From Hevea brasiliensis (taxonomy: Eukaryota > Streptophyta > Magnoliopsida > Malpighiales > Euphorbiaceae): a DNA stretch of 64,000 bases. The stretch's first letter is position 1; every line of letters starts with the position of its first letter. Shown here piece after piece: positions 60,321 through 64,000 of the stretch. Below the pieces are notes generated by a model, which searched no databases, had not been told where the DNA came from, and saw only the letters and a list, made by a program, of their open reading frames with translations. The position numbers and the translations under genes are program-made. The DNA is taken from positions 53,980,773 to 54,044,772 of the forward strand of contig NC_079495.1 in NCBI RefSeq assembly GCF_030052815.1. The letters are read 5' to 3'.

Positions 60321-61308
60321 TTATTATTTGATCCCAGCACTACTTAGTTGTGTGTTAGTGTCAGAACTATATGTTCTGTTGTTATTCCTTTACATGGAAA
60401 TGAATTTTGATGTATTAGTGACTAGTCCTTTAGGATAATAACTATAATAACAAGTATGGTTGACATTAATTTTGGAAGAATTGTTAGCTAAAAGTATTTT
60501 CTAACATACCGTAAATTATAAAGCTAATTGGCGAGCCTACTTAATGTAAGGCAAGAGGACCTAAAAGTAAGTTACAGTAATAGAATTGCTCTAGATGAGG
60601 GAAAAGATGTTACTGTTAGTAATTGTCAAAGGAAATTGTAATCAGAATCGGTTTGGGATATTAGTGGATTCGAGAAAGATAAGATGTTAGAAAACCTAGT
60701 CCATGAGGATATAACGTAGTGACTATATAATGTTCTCGATGTTTGTATTGTAAGCTGCAGATTACAGTACCGACACGGGATTATTGTGTAGAGCTACGTG
60801 CTTCCTCGTGGTACAATAAATTAAGAATATTTGTAAGTAATCTATAAATTGATACAGTTGCACCCGAATAGAGTACTATTACTGGAAATAAATGTGAAAA
60901 TTTTAGTCAGAAATGTAAAACTTCAGAACTAGCCAATCAAACGACTACACTTGTAAGGTAGCTAGAGTCAGTGACTCAGTTATATTAATGTGAATTACCT
61001 GTACCACAGTAATTGCTATAAGCTTAAAGATATCAGTACGACTTATCATCCTCAAGTGGATGGACAGTCAAAACAAGTGATTCAGGTAAATTTTGAAACT
61101 CGTTGAGTTTCTATAAATAATAAAATGAAATGATAATAATAACCTGTAAAATGGAATAAACCCTCGAGAATATACTGAGAACTTCTGTCATTGAATCCGA
61201 AAGGAGATGGGACAGATACATCCCACTAACAGAATTTGTATACAATAATATGTGTCATGCTAGCATACAAACGGCACCCTATGAAACATTGTAAGGGAAC
61301 GAATAACT
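60321..61308 (+). pseudogene. Mosaic segment of G10: eroded protease-to-integrase remnant
   Basis: It starts with a protease-like piece (LLFDPSTT, stop, then VSVRTICS and, after a shift, DVLVTSPLG). A long frame-less part follows, then integrase pieces near 61020-61290: YKLKDISTTYHPQVDGQSK, VIQ, about 77 AT-rich bases, LENILRTSVIESERRWD and IQTAPYETL. RT and RNase H motifs are not found. It is the same segment as in G3 and G9. Confidence 0.75.
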
Positions 61309-62344
61309 ATGAATTTTGTGATGAAACTTTCGAGGACACAGAATAGTCAAGATGCAGTATAGGTCATAATTGACAGACTAAGCAAGTCTGCTCACTTTTT
61401 GCCAGTCCGGATGGATTATAGCCTGGAAAGATTGGCCAAATTCTACATAAATGAAATTGTAAAACTGCATGGAGTGCCAGTATCAATTGTATTTAACAGA
61501 GATTTTAGGTTCACTTCTAGATTCTGGGGTAGTCTTCAGAGAGCCCTAGGAACTAGATTGAATTTCAGCATAGCATTCCACCCATGCATGATGGCCACCC
61601 AAAGGGTTATTCAGATATTGGAGGATGTGCTACGGGCTTGTGTGATTTAATTTGAAGGTAGTTGGGATACACACTTGCCTTTGATTGAATTTGCTTATAA
61701 CAACAGCTACCAATCAAGCATAGAGATGCCTCCATATGAAGCATTGTATGGCAGGAAGTGCAAAACTCCCTTATGTTGGGATGAGGTAGGTGAAAGGAAG
61801 ATGATTGGGCCAGAAATTGTTCAGCAGACAGAGGAAAAGATCAGATTGATTAGAGATAGACTCAAGGTGCATCGATCGTCAAGTCCTATGTTGATTTAAA
61901 AGAAGAGATATTGAATATGTAGTGGGTGATAAGGTATTCCTCAAAGTTTCTCCTTGGAAGAGAATTATGAGATTTGGCGTAAAGGGGAAGCGAGTCCTCG
62001 CTTTCATTGGACCGTATGAAGTTCGGGAAAGAGTGGGTCCTTTGGCATATCGGTTGGCATTACAGCTAGCAAGGATACACAGTGTCTTCCATGTGTCCAT
62101 GTTAAGGAGGTACAGATCTGACCCATCTCATGTACTATCAGTTGAAGAGATTGAGGTAAAACCAGACCTCTCATATGAGGAAGAACCCATAAAAATTCTG
62201 GCTTATGAGGTGAAGCAGCTGAGGAACAAACAGATACACCTGGTTAAAGTGCTGTGGAACCATCATTCAAGCCAGGAAGCTACTTGGGAACGTGAAGAGG
62301 ATATGAGGAGACAGACCCACACTGTTCAGAGACTAATGCCGTAA
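61309..62344 (+). pseudogene. pol: G10 integrase core, GPY/F and chromodomain (broken)
   Basis: The core starts MNFVMKLSRTQNS. The second catalytic motif reads VFNRDFRFTS (family: SDRD), and the GQSER motif with the catalytic Glu is replaced by FHPCMMATQRVIQ, so the DDE triad is lost. TAA and TAG stops lie near 61360 and 61648, and a frameshift near 61890 precedes the GPY/F part (FIGPYEVRERVGPLAYRL). The chromodomain (EVKQLRNKQIHLVKVLW, ATWEREEDMR) is intact and ends at 62342-62344. Confidence 0.9.
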
Positions 62345-62365
62345 AATTTGAGACAAAATTTATTT

Positions 62366-62377
62366 AAGGGAGGGAGA
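62366..62377 (+). other. Polypurine tract of G10
   Basis: AAGGGAGGGAGA, two bases before the 3' LTR. It is the plus-strand counterpart of the G3 tract at 25856-25866. Confidence 0.85.
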
Positions 62378-62379
62378 AT

Positions 62380-64000
62380 TGTAACACCCTAAGTTCGTAG
62401 TGCGTTCTCATCGTCTGGTGACCAGTGTTGTCCGGAAAGCTAGGATGCCTAGAACTACACTTCAATATGAGTGAGGAGACATAAAATAATGAAATACAAG
62501 AAAAGAAAATACAAGAAAAACAAAGGAAAAATAATAGCAAAGAAATGTAACCAAGTTAAGCGAGCCGAGAACCCTAGCGATGGGTGACCGCACCGGGAAG
62601 TCACGACGTGGACCGTTGACTAGCCCTGGACTGCGGGGAACCCTGGAAAACATTTTTAGGACTTAAATAGACCCTTATTGAAGAAAAAATCTCATTAGAA
62701 AGATCAAAGAAAAATTAAATAATTAGTACAAAGAAAAGTGAGAAATCGAAAAACGGACAAAACTCGATGTTACCGAAAAATCGGGAATGCAACCCGAACA
62801 GGGGCATTATGGTCAGTTAACATCCCAAATTGTCTTTTGACCTAAATGTCCATAAAAAAACAAATAATATTACACTTAGAAAATAAAATGAAAAATTAGT
62901 TTAGTGGTATCTAATGCAAATAAACAAAAGTGGAGTGAAAGTGTGTAATTAGCACATTAAACATATTACATGAATTAACTAATGTGAGTGGACCACTAAG
63001 GGATTTTAAAATGTATTAAGTGGGCAGATTACTCCACTAAAATATCATCTTCAACATTAGAAACCTCCATTGCCGTGAATGAAAAGCTCCCAAAACCTCC
63101 ATGGCCGTTTTTCTTCAAGCTTGATCCACTCCTTCATTTCACCTCTAATCACCTAGATAGCTTCATTAAAAATTGTCCCCACATCACAAGGAAGAGTTTG
63201 ATACCAAAATCAAGAAGTTTAGTGAAGGTTTAACAAGTCCCAACCAAAGGTAAGTTTGTATTTTTGAACATTTCTTTGTTAAACTTTGTATACTTGTTAT
63301 GGGTGTTTGAATTGTGAAGGAAATTTTTAAGTTTGAGGAGTTATTGATATGTCCATTTTGGACAGCCATGGAGTTATATGTTTAATGAAATGTTTATACA
63401 TATATTTGATGAGAAATTATATTGATTAGGGTGATTTAATGTCCAAGTAAATTAATTCCACATGTATATGGTAATTGTGCACTTGGAATGGAAATTGATG
63501 AATTGTAGGACACTTTGGCATTGTGGGACAATTCGGCAGCCTTGGGACTCTTTGATAAATGTATGAGTTCAGGAAGATATTGGCAGAATTATGACATTGA
63601 GGATTGATGGATATGTATATGAATTAGTTGTGTAAAGTGTATGTAAAAACTAGAAATGTTTATGTGTATTTATGGTTGTATTTAGACTTTGTAAATTTGA
63701 GTTTATTTGGTGTATTGAGGATGTGTGTAATCTGCCCAAAGTGACTTTAAATTGAAGTGGTATATGGTTTTGGTAATGTACCAAAACAGAATTGGTAAGG
63801 GAAGTGGACATATAGTAAGGTGAATGTGTCATTGATGTATGTTTAAGCAAGGTAATTAAGGGCAGTATGCATTTGAGCCTATAACTTCAAATGTGTAACC
63901 TCAATTGGTATGAGACCAATTGGAGGTGAAACTAGGCACAAAATGTGCCAACTTTCATTGAGAAAGCATACCAAAATTCTGCTTGCAAGGTGATATGAAA
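62380..64000 (+). repeat. 3' LTR of G10, cut by the window end
   Basis: Begins TGTAACACCCTAAGTTCG and matches the 5' LTR from 55381 through about 57000. The donor-like AAAG/GTAAGT recurs (GT 63250-63251). Small minus-strand frames 62462-62653 and 63650-63850 are LTR shadows. Confidence 0.92.

Larger units (their letters stand above)
55381..64000 (+). mobile_element. G10: non-autonomous Ty3/gypsy chromovirus, youngest-looking element
   Basis: It has a 5' LTR, PBS, open but shortened gag, mosaic segment, integrase with chromodomain, PPT and a 3' LTR running off the window. The two LTRs are near-identical over long stretches, with more differences in the first 100 bases. RT and RNase H are absent, and the first full protease is absent too. 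It must rely on another element's enzymes if it moves at all. Confidence 0.9.

Noticed and set aside
61080..61170. A GT-started AT-rich insert of about 77 bases between VIQ and LENILRT in the mosaic integrase, like an intron
   Set aside because: The 5' side CAG/GTAAAT looks good in both G3 and G10, but the two copies share no AG acceptor that would restore the frame, and the flanking sequence is a decayed pseudogene.

Overview
This window looks like plant heterochromatin, probably from a eudicot. It consists almost entirely of nested and rearranged LTR retrotransposons. I see no host protein gene, rRNA or tRNA gene. A woody eudicot such as a Euphorbiaceae is my guess for the source, but nothing here proves the species. 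Nearly all coding regions are broken by stops, frameshifts or deletions.

Layout. (1) 1-232 is AT-rich flank. (2) 233-17043 is a Ty3/gypsy chromovirus-like (Tekay/Del-type) element, G1. A complete minus-strand Ty1/copia element, C1 (4401-14275, TSD CCCAG), splits its gag, and element G2 is inserted in its integrase. (3) 17044-23608 is G2 (+): LTR, gag, protease and an internally deleted RT/RNase H. (4) 23609-28938 is G3 (-), truncated at both ends, with integrase plus chromodomain. (5) 28939-31299 is a 5'-truncated LTR, G4 (+). (6) 31300-35996 and 49228-49750 are two pieces of one Tat/Athila-type gypsy element, T1. Between them lie a truncated LTR G5 (+), an opposing LTR G6 (-), and a fragment G7 (-) that carries a clean solo LTR, G8 (-, TSD CTTTG). 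(7) 49751-55380 is G9 (+), inserted in T1. (8) 55381 to the window end is G10 (+), inserted in G9 and the youngest-looking element.

The gypsy elements other than T1 share tRNA-iMet-type primer-binding sites, LTRs of 3.1-4.1 kb and, where the 3' end survives, an integrase with GPY/F and chromodomain. G9 and G10 have gag with the capsid core deleted. G3, G9 and G10 share an eroded protease-to-integrase mosaic in place of RT/RNase H, so they appear to be non-autonomous derivatives that spread in trans.

The most interesting signal is in the LTRs. Across diverged families they keep (a) a splice-donor-like site in the leader, (b) a 60-64 nt purine-rich exon-like block between CAG or TAG and GTTTGTGCAC, (c) two adjacent stem-loops, one with compensatory changes between families, ending at an AG, and (d) 3-4 copies of a diverged ~120-190 bp module between (a) and (b). 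This suggests structured and perhaps spliced LTR leader RNAs. It is inference from sequence only.
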